The notes under the pieces: generated by a model
Databases searched by the model: none
The model's input: only the letters and a program-made list of their open reading frames with translations
What the model was told of the DNA's origin: nothing
In this document: piece after piece, positions 9,001-16,723 of the stretch
How positions within the stretch are numbered: position 1 is the first letter of the stretch
Layout: each line of letters opens with the position of its first letter
Translations under genes and position numbers: made by a program
Source: Paludibacteraceae bacterium
Lineage (GTDB): Bacteria; Bacteroidota; Bacteroidia; Bacteroidales; Paludibacteraceae
DNA length: 64,000 nucleotides
Assembly (NCBI GenBank): GCA_031292565.1
Contig: JARLGW010000012.1
Span: 400,478-464,477 of the forward strand
Reading direction: 5' to 3'

Positions 9001-10221
9001 TTATCTTTTATCAAAATGAAAAGCCATAATTTCGACCTGAACTTCTTTGTTTTTGTCTTGAGGTAAATGAAAAATATAAGAAAAGGAGGATTCACCTCTA
9101 GCTTTTAAGGTTCGAATATAATAAGGATGATTTAGAGTTTCTGATTTGATAACATCAAGAACATTTGTAAAATCGACATTATCGACGAAGAGAATAACTG
9201 CTACTTTCGAATCTCGCCAAGTTAAGTATCTATCAAAAAGTTGTGAGATTGCTTTTATATATTCTGACTGTCCATGCCAAAATTTACATTCAGCTATAAA
9301 TAAATTGGTTCCGTCTTCTGCGTATTTAAGAATTATATCAGCTTTTCCACTTCGATTAAATGTTTCACCAGTGGCTGTAGTTCCTTCGTATCTAGTTTCT
9401 AATATAAATAGAAATTGATCTCTGATCCCTTCCTCATCTTTACCAATATATAATGCAGGTTTTTTCTCCATGCTTTTCCCTGAATTATAAATAACGGTTA
9501 ATATATCATTATACATTTCTTGACTCATAGATGGTACAGAATTAAATTCTTTACCTTTTGAAATTTGAGGTTGAGAAATTATTTTTTTCTTTAATACGGG
9601 TGCTGAAAAGATTGCTTCTGTATCTGAATTTGTTTTTACATTTATTGCTGCAAAAAAATCATTTTCACTTTTATATTTATTTTTTTCCTGTAAAAACATT
9701 GAACGAACAGTATTTTCAAAAGAAGAATTAAAGTTCGCAATATTTTTATTAAGATTATCAATATTGGCAAATGCACTTGAGTAACACTGAGATTTAATTT
9801 GTTTAAATTCTTCCGGATCTTGTTTGTATATTTTAAATGTAAAAGAAACTCTATTTGAACTATTATCTATTTCAAGAGGATAAGAAGTTAATGTGTAAGG
9901 ATTAGATTGAACTCTAAACAAAATTGCAGATCCACTAAATTGATATGTTATAGTAAAAATGTATACATCGCTAATATAATACCGACCAAACATATCTTTT
10001 CGTTCCTCCTTGCTAGTAATGGGATCTGAAATCAATTCTGATTCATTGATAACTTTTAAAGGTTCAAGGTTGTATTTATTAATTAAATAATCAAGATATT
10101 CATTTTCATCAACTTTTAGAATATAATCTTTACTTTTTGATAGTATTTCTTGTTTTATAGTATTATACCATATCTCAGGAAATTCCAGCCCTCTTATTTC
10201 GCTAAATGATTCTACTCTCAT
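9001..10221 (-). CDS. Predicted PD-(D/E)xK-type nuclease, possible defence protein
   Basis: A 406-residue protein I do not recognise as a named family. Residues ~290-350 carry the pattern of a restriction-endonuclease-like fold: GKADIILKY, then FIAECKFWHG (the D...ExK triad), then an alternating LFDRYLTW / VAVILFVDN helix-strand. Upstream, EEGIRDQFLFILETRYEG supplies the usual acidic helix before the core. The first ~230 residues are Ser/Asn/Lys-rich with beta-type segments and no known domain. The gene is much richer in A/T than its neighbours, which suggests horizontal transfer. It is divergent to the degenerate Fic gene at 10443. A TATATTTG box for this gene lies at 10292-10299. Function as a DNA nuclease is inferred from the motif only. 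Confidence 0.7.
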   Translation of the reverse strand: MRVESFSEIRGLEFPEIWYNTIKQEILSKSKDYILKVDENEYLDYLINKYNLEPLKVINESELISDPITSKEERKDMFGRYYISDVYIFTITYQFSGSAILFRVQSNPYTLTSYPLEIDNSSNRVSFTFKIYKQDPEEFKQIKSQCYSSAFANIDNLNKNIANFNSSFENTVRSMFLQEKNKYKSENDFFAAINVKTNSDTEAIFSAPVLKKKIISQPQISKGKEFNSVPSMSQEMYNDILTVIYNSGKSMEKKPALYIGKDEEGIRDQFLFILETRYEGTTATGETFNRSGKADIILKYAEDGTNLFIAECKFWHGQSEYIKAISQLFDRYLTWRDSKVAVILFVDNVDFTNVLDVIKSETLNHPYYIRTLKARGESSFSYIFHLPQDKNKEVQVEIMAFHFDKR

Positions 10222-10347
10222 GTTTTCTAATGTATTTGATATTTTATATTATTGTGAATGTCTGTGTGAGGCAAATGTTTTATATCTTCTTCAAATATAA
10301 ATACTCCTATCTAAACTTAATGCAATTTATCTATTTAATTTTCTTTC

Positions 10348-10380
10348 AGACCTTCCATATCTTGAAGATATGGAAGGTCT
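10348..10380. promoter_or_regulatory. 33-bp perfect palindrome between divergent nuclease and pseudo-Fic genes
   Basis: AGACCTTCCATATCTT (10348-10363) and its exact reverse complement (10365-10380) flank a single central G. It is not followed by a T-run on either strand, so it fits a protein-binding site or a cruciform better than a terminator. Confidence 0.5.
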
Positions 10381-10387
10381 TATGAAA

Positions 10388-10435
10388 TTTGTCATTTTTC
10401 CGACAAACAAATTCTTCCCCAAGTCTTTATTTTTG
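10388..10435 (+). promoter_or_regulatory. Upstream block of the degenerate fic gene: inverted repeat plus TATTTTTG box
   Basis: TTTGTC-N8-GACAAA (10388-10407) is followed by TTCTTCCCCAA and a TATTTTTG box (10428-10435), 7 bases before the ATG at 10443. The same order and almost the same bases occur at 51805-51852 before another Fic-family remnant. The arrangement looks like an operator plus a promoter giving a nearly leaderless message. Confidence 0.5.
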
Positions 10436-10442
10436 GACAATT

Positions 10443-11450
10443 ATGGGAAGAAGAAAAATTGTTATCACCCCCGAATTTACGATTACGAGCAACATGGTGA
10501 ATCTGTTGGCTGAAATTACCAAAATGCTTACACGGTTGGAATACCTGCCGCGGATGGATTTGCCCCTGCGTCGCACGATGCGCCTACAAACCATTCAAGG
10601 CATGCTCGCTATAGATGGCATCGGGATGCCGATGGAACTCATAGCGGCTATCCGAGACAATAAACACGACATACTTACACCCCTGGATATTGAGGTGCGG
10701 AATGCCATCAAGGTTTACCGGGAGGCGGATGCCGCACGATGGAATTTGTTTTCGGTATCAACGATGAATTATATCCACAAAATGCTTATGCCCGGTGGCA
10801 TGAGCGAATATACCAAAGGCATGATATGCGGTGTGGGCATTGACACGGATGGAATAGTTACCAGAAGAAACCTGCCGGCGGATAAAATTTCGGATTTGAT
10901 AGCCAACCTCTTGGAGTCGTTGAAAGATACCATGGTGCATCCGCTTATTGCCGTGCCCGCGTTTCACTACGAGTTAGAGCATATACACCCGTTTGCACTT
11001 GGCAATAGCCGTGTGGGCTGGCTGTGGCAAATGCTTTTGCTGAAAAGCTGGAACAAGCTATTTGCCTACTTCCCCGTGGAACAAATGATTTATAAAGATC
11101 GAGAACATTACGTGTCGATGACGAATTATAGCACCGAAACAGGCGATTGCGCACACTACATAGAGTTTATGCTCCATGAAATTCTCGACACCATGAACCA
11201 GGTAATTTTCACCCTGGAAACTACCCAAGAAACTACCCGAAAAGTTACCCAAGAAACTACCCTGAAAACTACCCGAGAAAAGATACTTGAGGTGCTAAAA
11301 AACAGGCCTAAAACGAGTAAAAATGAACTAGCCTGTTTATTAGACTGCTCGCCCGACCTGATAAAATATCACATGCAAAAACTTATTAATGATGGGGTTA
11401 TAGCCAGGGTAGGCTCTACCAAGGGTGGCCGATGGGAAGTGTGCCAATAG
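10443..11450 (+). CDS. Fic family protein with degenerate active and inhibitory motifs, C-terminal winged helix
   Basis: A 335-residue Fic-fold protein. The motif region reads H182-P-F-A-L186-G-N-S189-R-V-G-W193: the acidic residue, the second glycine and the last arginine of HPFx(D/E)GNGRxxR are replaced. The inhibitory helix, by alignment to the intact Fic at 7622 (TIQSSLEIEG), reads TIQGMLAIDG, so the Ser is Met and the Glu is Asp. AMP transfer is therefore unlikely. After the core comes a Thr-rich repeat linker (ETTQETTRKVTQETT, residues ~262-282) and a winged helix (residues ~285-335). The ATG at 10443 is chosen because a TATTTTTG box lies just ahead of it. DNA binding or scaffolding is an inference. 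Confidence 0.85.
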   Translation: MGRRKIVITPEFTITSNMVNLLAEITKMLTRLEYLPRMDLPLRRTMRLQTIQGMLAIDGIGMPMELIAAIRDNKHDILTPLDIEVRNAIKVYREADAARWNLFSVSTMNYIHKMLMPGGMSEYTKGMICGVGIDTDGIVTRRNLPADKISDLIANLLESLKDTMVHPLIAVPAFHYELEHIHPFALGNSRVGWLWQMLLLKSWNKLFAYFPVEQMIYKDREHYVSMTNYSTETGDCAHYIEFMLHEILDTMNQVIFTLETTQETTRKVTQETTLKTTREKILEVLKNRPKTSKNELACLLDCSPDLIKYHMQKLINDGVIARVGSTKGGRWEVCQ

Positions 11451-11638
11451 CGGTTGGCATTTTGGGGTTTACCGAAACAGGAAAAGTATCCTATAAAAAA
11501 CTTGTCTTTTCAATGAACCTTTCCAAGTATTCAAAACTTGGAAGGGTTACACGAGAACGAATCCGTTTGATATATAATTTATTCCATTTACCAGAGTTCG
11601 GGGCAAATCCGTATCTTTGTGGTCTAAATTTGTAATTC

Positions 11639-12859
11639 ATGTTTTACCAAACACATACACTGCCAAACGGCATCCGTTTGGTGCACAAACCGGATGATTC
11701 ACCCGTGGCTTATTGTGGAATGGCCATCAACACGGGTACGCGCGATGAGGCTGAAAACGAGCAGGGTATGGCTCACTTTATTGAGCACATGCTGTTTAAA
11801 GGAACCCGGAAGCGCAGGGCTTCGCATATTATCAACCGCCTGGAGGATGTGGGCGGGGAGCTCAATGCCTATACCAACAAGGAGGAAACATTTGTTTACT
11901 CCATCATACTGAAAGAGGATTTTGAGCGGGCAATGGAGCTTACGGCCGACATCGTGTTCAACTCCGTGTTCCCCGAAAATGAGATTGCGAAAGAGGTGGA
12001 TGTAATACTGGACGAGATACAGTCGTACAACGACAGTCCGTCCGAACTGATATTTGATGATTTTGAAGAATTGATATTTGCCAATAGCCCTATTGGTCGT
12101 AATATCCTAGGCAAGGCCGATTTGCTGAAAAACTATACTCGTGAAGATGCCGCACGCTTTATTGCCAACAATTACCACACGGACGAGATGGTGTTCTTCT
12201 CCCTTGGCAAATTGGATTTTAAAAAGCTGGTGCTTTGGGCTGAAAAATATTTGGGTGGCTACCCGGCTTCGCTTCGCCCCTACAAGCGTGAAGTGCCCGA
12301 ACTGTACGTGCCACAGGTGGTAACCACGCACAAAGATACACATCAAATACACTTGATGATGGGTAATAGAGCTTACCCGCTGAATCACCCCGACCGATTG
12401 GGGCTGTATTTGCTCAACAATATAATAGGGGGGCCGGGTATGAATAGCTTGCTCAACCTATCGTTGCGCGAACGAAACGGCTTGGCATACAATATAGAGT
12501 CCAGCTACTCCGGTTACACCGATACGGGCGTTTTTAGTATTTACCTGGGTTCCGACCCCAAGAACAAGGAGAAGTGTGTGAAGCTAATCTATCAGGAGCT
12601 AAAAAAGCTCAGAGAAGTAAAGCTCCCGGATGTGAAGCTGGCGAAATTTAAAAAACAGATGATGGGGCAACTCGCCATCTCGTCGGAAAACAAGGAGAGT
12701 ATGGCATTAAACCTAGGCAAAAGCTTTTTGCATTTCAACTATATGGAGAGCTCAGAAGAGATACAGAAACGATTGGCCGATATTGATGCTGCTAAGATAC
12801 AAGCTATTGCCAACGAGGTGCTGGATGAAAAACAAATGACAAGCCTGCTTTTCTTTTAA
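11639..12859 (+). CDS. M16 family zinc peptidase (insulinase-like, processing peptidase type)
   Basis: A 406-residue single-unit M16 peptidase. The inverted zinc motif HFIEH is at about residues 43-47 (GMAHFIEHMLFKGT), with the third zinc ligand expected in the EETFVYS...E region ~70 residues on. The C-terminal half carries GGPGMNSLLNLSLRERNGLAYNIE, typical of the catalytic-subunit branch. No signal peptide is visible, so a cytoplasmic or membrane-associated role is likely. A TATCTTTG box (11612-11619) lies 19 bases before the ATG. The methyltransferase gene follows after 11 bases. Confidence 0.92.
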   Translation: MFYQTHTLPNGIRLVHKPDDSPVAYCGMAINTGTRDEAENEQGMAHFIEHMLFKGTRKRRASHIINRLEDVGGELNAYTNKEETFVYSIILKEDFERAMELTADIVFNSVFPENEIAKEVDVILDEIQSYNDSPSELIFDDFEELIFANSPIGRNILGKADLLKNYTREDAARFIANNYHTDEMVFFSLGKLDFKKLVLWAEKYLGGYPASLRPYKREVPELYVPQVVTTHKDTHQIHLMMGNRAYPLNHPDRLGLYLLNNIIGGPGMNSLLNLSLRERNGLAYNIESSYSGYTDTGVFSIYLGSDPKNKEKCVKLIYQELKKLREVKLPDVKLAKFKKQMMGQLAISSENKESMALNLGKSFLHFNYMESSEEIQKRLADIDAAKIQAIANEVLDEKQMTSLLFF

Positions 12860-12870
12860 AATAATGATGT

Positions 12871-13506
12871 ATGGAAGATTCTCTTTATCAATATATATTA
12901 GATCATTCGGACAAGGAGCCGGAGTTGCTACAGAAGCTAGATAGGCAGACTCATGTAACCACCATTAATCCACGTATGCTATCAGGCCACCTGCAAGGGC
13001 GCATACTGAAAATGATAACCCAAATGGTGGGTGCTAAAACGGTGTTGGAGTTGGGCACGTTTACCGGGTATTCTGCCCTGTGCTTTGCCGAGGGACTGCC
13101 GGATGATGGCATTGTGCACACCATTGATGACAACGACGAGCTAGAGGAATTTGCACAAGGCTTTTTCGCACAATCCGAGCACGGGTATAAAATAGTGCAA
13201 CACATCGGCAAGGCATTGGAGGTTATCCCTACCATTGAGGCGCGGTTTGATTTGGTTTTTTTGGATGCTGATAAGCGGGAGTATTTGGAGTATTACCAAG
13301 CGGTATTTGACAAGGTGCACACGGGTGGATATATCCTGGCCGACAACACGCTGTGGGATGGCAAGGTGGTGCAACCCGTGGCGCACAACGACAAGCAAAC
13401 CATCGCGGTGCTGGAATTTAATGACTTCGTGGCCAACGACCCTCGCGTGGAAACGGTGATTTTGCCCTTGCGCGACGGCTTGACGCTGATACGAAAAAAT
13501 AGTTAA
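12871..13506 (+). CDS. SAM-dependent O-methyltransferase
   Basis: A 211-residue class I methyltransferase of the caffeoyl-CoA O-methyltransferase-like family. The SAM motif VLELGTFTGYSALCFAEGL lies near residues 55-75, the acidic residue binding the ribose in HTIDDND near 90, and the metal-site aspartates in LVFLDADKREY and ILADNTLWDGKV near 130-155. These are the residues that hold a divalent metal in the family. The bacterial substrate is not known. Probably co-transcribed with the M16 peptidase. Confidence 0.9.
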   Translation: MEDSLYQYILDHSDKEPELLQKLDRQTHVTTINPRMLSGHLQGRILKMITQMVGAKTVLELGTFTGYSALCFAEGLPDDGIVHTIDDNDELEEFAQGFFAQSEHGYKIVQHIGKALEVIPTIEARFDLVFLDADKREYLEYYQAVFDKVHTGGYILADNTLWDGKVVQPVAHNDKQTIAVLEFNDFVANDPRVETVILPLRDGLTLIRKNS

Positions 13507-13510
13507 AGGT

Positions 13511-13620
13511 AGCCCCTAAATCCCCTGAAGGGGACTTTGGGTTAGCCCAAACTGTTTGTATTTTCGGGTTGCCTCCTTTAAGGAAAGCGAAGGTCATGAC
13601 TAACGGGAATAATTAGGGGT
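13511..13620. repeat. Intergenic repeat-like block with inverted ends
   Basis: CCCCTAA (13513-13519) and TTAGGGG (13613-13619) bracket a noncoding stretch with an inner hairpin TCCCCTGAAGGGGA (about 13521-13534). The composition differs from the flanking genes and resembles short dispersed intergenic elements of Bacteroidota; only one copy is in this window. Confidence 0.45.
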
Positions 13621-13692
13621 TGTGTAATTTAAGACATAAAGAATACCATTTTATGAAGTGTTAATCTATAAATTATTTTATTTTTGCATAAG

Positions 13693-14115
13693 ATGAAGAA
13701 ATACATTTACGAACTTAAACTAAAGGTACGCGACTACGAGTGCGACTTGCAAGGTATTGTAAATAATTCGGTGTATCAGAATTATTTAGAGCATACCCGC
13801 CATGAATTTATGTTGGCAAATAATGTGAGTTTTGCCGATTTGCACAACCGTGGTATTGATGCTGTGGTGGCACGGGTTAACATTGAATACAAGAATTCGC
13901 TTCGTCCCGGAGATGAGTTTTTGTCCTGTTTGTATGTAAGAAAAGAAGGTATTAAATACACGTTCTATCAAGATATTTATCGGTTGCCGGATGAAAAAAT
14001 TTGCATCAAGGCAAAGATTGATTCGGTGGCTGTAGTGAATGGCAAGCTAGGCCATTGCTTGGAATTGGATGAATTTGCCGCTGAGTCGGAAGATATGTTG
14101 AACAATCAAAATTGA
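13693..14115 (+). CDS. Acyl-CoA thioesterase, hotdog fold (4-hydroxybenzoyl-CoA thioesterase type)
   Basis: A 140-residue hotdog-fold protein. The signature VRDYECDLQGIVNNSVYQNYLEHTR near residues 8-32 contains the catalytic aspartate position of the YbgC/4HBT family (D-x-x-G-x-V-x-x-x-x-Y). Such enzymes hydrolyse short acyl-CoA or aromatic CoA thioesters. The ATG at 13693 is chosen over an in-frame TTG nine bases earlier; a TATTTTTG box ends at 13685, only 7 bases before it. The DUF59 gene starts 7 bases after the stop. Confidence 0.88.
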   Translation: MKKYIYELKLKVRDYECDLQGIVNNSVYQNYLEHTRHEFMLANNVSFADLHNRGIDAVVARVNIEYKNSLRPGDEFLSCLYVRKEGIKYTFYQDIYRLPDEKICIKAKIDSVAVVNGKLGHCLELDEFAAESEDMLNNQN

Positions 14116-14122
14116 AAAAATT

Positions 14123-14437
14123 ATGAGCGATTTCCTGGAATTGGAAGAGAAAGTGGTGAAGATGCTGAAAACGGTATTCGACCCCGAAATCCCGGTAAAT
14201 ATATACGACTTGGGATTGATATATAAATTGGAAATAGATGATGCCGGAGTGGCTAACATAGATATGACCTTGACTGCACCCAATTGCCCTGCAGCCGACT
14301 TCATCGTGGAAGACGTGCGCTTTAGAGTGGAAAGCGTGGAGGGTGTAAACGGCGTGAAAATTAATCTCGTATTTGAGCCAAGTTGGAATCGGGATATGAT
14401 GAGTGAGGAAGCTAAATTAGAACTTGGATTTTTATAG
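14123..14437 (+). CDS. DUF59 (MIP18/SufT-like) Fe-S assembly factor
   Basis: A 104-residue single-domain protein. FDPEIPVNIYDLGLIYKL (residues ~19-36) and MTLTAPNCPAADFI with its cysteine near residue 57 are the family hallmarks. DUF59 proteins help mature iron-sulfur proteins; relatives occur as SufT in suf operons and PaaD in phenylacetate clusters. Here it stands away from the sufBCDS operon at 44-50 kb, between a thioesterase and an LpxH-like gene, with gaps of 7 and 15 bases. Confidence 0.88.
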   Translation: MSDFLELEEKVVKMLKTVFDPEIPVNIYDLGLIYKLEIDDAGVANIDMTLTAPNCPAADFIVEDVRFRVESVEGVNGVKINLVFEPSWNRDMMSEEAKLELGFL

Positions 14438-14452
14438 TTTACCTAATTTTGA

Positions 14453-15196
14453 ATGAAGAAGACCTATTTTCTTTCCGATGCACATTTGGGTGCGTTGGTT
14501 ATTAAAGACCAGCGAGCGCATGAAATGCGTCTAGTTAATTTTTTGGATAGCATTAAGCACGACGCCGAGGCTGTCTATTTACTGGGCGACATGTTCGACT
14601 TTTGGTACGAGTATAAACTCGTGGTACCCAAGGGTCATGTACGTTTTTTAGGAAAATTGGCCGAACTGGTGGACATGGGTATCGACGTGCATTTTTTTAT
14701 TGGCAACCACGATATTTGGACCTTTGGTTATCTGGAAAAAGAAATAGGCTTGAAGGTGCACCGCGAACCAGAAGAGATAAACATACACGGGAAAAACTTT
14801 TTTCTAGCGCATGGCGATGGGCTTTATGATAAGAGCTTAGGCTTCAAGATTATCCGTTGGATTTTCCACAATCGTGCCTTGCAGGTATGGTACACGTGGG
14901 TTCCGCCTCGCATTGGGTTGGCGTTTGGCTACTTGTGGTCAAAAAATAATCGCATAAACGATGTTGAAAAAGACTACAGTTATATGGGGGAGGATAAGGA
15001 GCATTTAGTGCTGTTTGCTAAAGAATACTCCGAAACTCATCCGGTGGATTATTTTCTGTTTGGGCATAGACATATCCTGCTCGACCTGCAACTTAAAAAC
15101 AAGAGCCGGGTAGTAATTATCGGCGATTGGTTCGAGCATTTCTCCTATGCCGTGTTTGATGGCAACGAGCTTACTTTGGAGCAGCTGGAAGCTTAG
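14453..15196 (+). CDS. UDP-2,3-diacylglucosamine diphosphatase-like (LpxH/LpxG-type) metallophosphoesterase
   Basis: A 247-residue calcineurin-like phosphoesterase. Metal motifs in order: FLSDAHLG (residues 6-13), LLGDMFDFW near 44, FIGNHDIW near 82, LAHGDGL near 120 and FGHRH near 206. The set and the FDFWYEY stretch match the enzyme that cleaves UDP-2,3-diacylglucosamine to lipid X in lipid A synthesis. Soluble or peripheral at the inner membrane. The three genes 13693-15196 are tightly spaced and probably one transcript. Confidence 0.88.
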   Translation: MKKTYFLSDAHLGALVIKDQRAHEMRLVNFLDSIKHDAEAVYLLGDMFDFWYEYKLVVPKGHVRFLGKLAELVDMGIDVHFFIGNHDIWTFGYLEKEIGLKVHREPEEINIHGKNFFLAHGDGLYDKSLGFKIIRWIFHNRALQVWYTWVPPRIGLAFGYLWSKNNRINDVEKDYSYMGEDKEHLVLFAKEYSETHPVDYFLFGHRHILLDLQLKNKSRVVIIGDWFEHFSYAVFDGNELTLEQLEA

Positions 15197-15200
15197 AGAT

Positions 15201-15581
15201 TCAATTCATCATTGCCAATGCTCCGCCGGTAATAAAAGCGGCCACCCACCACACGAAAGCATAACGGGAGTAAAGATGTAAGCCTTTTTTCACAGGTGTT
15301 GTTCCCCCGTTTTTTATCCTGAACTGCCACAGGGAAATGCAATCAATTAGCATGGCCAGTAAGGCGGAATAACCAATTAACCCGTGTAAAGTAATCAGCC
15401 CCTTGGATGAACCGGCTACCATAAACAGGGTGGCTGTAATATCGGCCAACACGCCGAAGGAGATAAATGTGAGTACGGGAATGCTAACAACCCGTTTACG
15501 TTGTTCTAAAAAAACACCTAGCGCGTAACTTAGTAATGCCACGGCTACTACTTGTGAACCAATAATGAGGTATGTATTCAT
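15201..15581 (-). CDS. Small four-helix membrane protein of unknown function
   Basis: A 126-residue protein with four predicted membrane segments (about residues 5-24, 36-57, 66-86 and 104-123) and a basic loop IKNGGTTPVKKG. I do not recognise the family. It starts in an ATGA overlap with the MmcQ/YjbR-like gene upstream, so the two are probably translated together, and its stop lies 4 bases from the convergent LpxH-like gene. Confidence 0.75.
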   Translation of the reverse strand: MNTYLIIGSQVVAVALLSYALGVFLEQRKRVVSIPVLTFISFGVLADITATLFMVAGSSKGLITLHGLIGYSALLAMLIDCISLWQFRIKNGGTTPVKKGLHLYSRYAFVWWVAAFITGGALAMMN

Positions 15582-15931
15582 TGATTATTTAAATTTTCTT
15601 TTATTTTTCCGGTCAAAGAGTTGTACACTAGATTGTAGGAGTGGTCAATCCATTCCTTTACCTGCTTTTCGCTTACACTATCGTCCATCAGTACCTGATT
15701 CCAATGCTTCTTGTTGAAGTGATGAGCTGGTTGCACGGCAGAGTATTGCTCCCGCAGTTCGATAACCAGTTCGGGGTCGCATTTCAGTGCAATGCGAGGT
15801 TCAGCATCCAAGGGAATCACGGCAAATATTTTGCCGCCTACTTTTAGCACAAGGGTTACGTCGTCGAACGGGAATTCTTCCGTCGCGTATTTCTTTGAGA
15901 GGCAATATTCCCGTAATGTTTCCTGATTCAT
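15578..15931 (-). CDS. MmcQ/YjbR family protein
   Basis: A 117-residue protein of the MmcQ/YjbR (CyaY-like fold) family. ATEEFPFDDVTLVLKVGGKIFAV near residues 16-38, the CDPELV strand and HHFNKKHWNQV near 70-80 are typical. Members are called DNA-binding on fold grounds; the physiological role is not established. It lies 2 bases after yraN and overlaps the next gene by four bases. Confidence 0.88.
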   Translation of the reverse strand: MNQETLREYCLSKKYATEEFPFDDVTLVLKVGGKIFAVIPLDAEPRIALKCDPELVIELREQYSAVQPAHHFNKKHWNQVLMDDSVSEKQVKEWIDHSYNLVYNSLTGKIKENLNNQ

Positions 15932-15933
15932 AT

Positions 15934-16302
15934 TTAATTTATTGGTGCCATAAAAGCATCCTCAATGTGTTCTATTTTATAGCCTCCGCTTTTTGTTGTT
16001 AAAGCAGCCACTACATCAAAGCGGGTTTCCATTTGGATGTCGAATTGCATAATATAATCGTGAGTGGCTTGCACAATACGACGAATTTTAGCATTGGTAA
16101 TGGCATCTTTCGGATGCTCAAAATATTCTGAGGAGCGCGATTTTACTTCTACCACCACCAGCATACCGTCTTTCTCGGCCACAATATCCAATTCATTTTT
16201 TTCTGAGAACCAATTGGTGTGGCGGATGTGGTATCCTTTTGCTTGCAAATACTCACGAGCTTTTCGTTCGCCTTCTTTGCCCAAATCATTATGCTCAGCC
16301 AT
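15934..16302 (-). CDS. YraN family (UPF0102) predicted endonuclease
   Basis: A 122-residue protein of the YraN family, which has a Holliday-resolvase-like restriction-nuclease fold. Motifs: GKEGERKAREYL at residues 8-19, ELDIVAEKDGMLVVVEVKSR (D...ExK) near residues 36-56. Biochemical activity of the family is poorly known. First gene of a three-gene minus-strand run (yraN, MmcQ/YjbR-like, membrane protein). Confidence 0.9.
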   Translation of the reverse strand: MAEHNDLGKEGERKAREYLQAKGYHIRHTNWFSEKNELDIVAEKDGMLVVVEVKSRSSEYFEHPKDAITNAKIRRIVQATHDYIMQFDIQMETRFDVVAALTTKSGGYKIEHIEDAFMAPIN

Positions 16303-16465
16303 TTTAACCTTTTTGCGTTCAAAAGTAGAAACTTTATTTTAACTTCTCCTATTTCTTAGGCTTTAATGTCATTTTCATTTATATAAATTTAGTACATTTA
16401 CAACTTGAAAATTACGTAGGCAAATAGAGAAAATCTTTATTTTTGAAAGAAGAAATATTTGTTTG

Positions 16466-16678
16466 ATGAAGAAAAAAACAACAAAAGAACCAATAAAACA
16501 ACGAACGACTTCCACCCGCAAAAATCGTGTAGCGTTTATGCTTAACGATGAGGAGATGAAAGCGTTGAATCGTTTTATTACAACGTATAAGGTAAAAAAC
16601 AAATCCCGTTTTGTAAGGGAAACTCTTATGACCGTCATTTTAAAAAAATTTGAGGAGGATCATCCTACCCTTTTTTAA
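16466..16678 (+). CDS. Small ribbon-helix-helix-like protein
   Basis: A 70-residue basic protein. Residues ~24-60 (RVAFMLNDEEMKALNRFI then KNKSRFVRETLM) have the beta-helix-helix pattern of a ribbon-helix-helix DNA-binding domain after a Lys/Arg/Thr-rich tail. The ATG at 16466 is taken in place of the TTG three bases before. It lies 45 bases upstream of the LolD-like ATPase gene. A TATTTTTG box ends 20 bases before the ATG. Regulatory role is inferred from the fold only. Confidence 0.65.
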   Translation: MKKKTTKEPIKQRTTSTRKNRVAFMLNDEEMKALNRFITTYKVKNKSRFVRETLMTVILKKFEEDHPTLF

Positions 16679-16723
16679 AGGCAGGTGGAGCTATGTTGTT
16701 TTTATTAATCTTAAAGTAGAATT

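Noticed and set aside
11219..11280. Regular ACTACCC-type repeats considered as a CRISPR or satellite
   Set aside because: They lie in frame inside the Fic-family gene and encode a Thr-rich linker; spacers are too short and alike for a CRISPR array.
11432..11635. Short frame between the degenerate fic gene and the M16 peptidase gene
   Set aside because: It overlaps the end of the fic frame, has no family likeness and runs through the likely promoter of the next gene.
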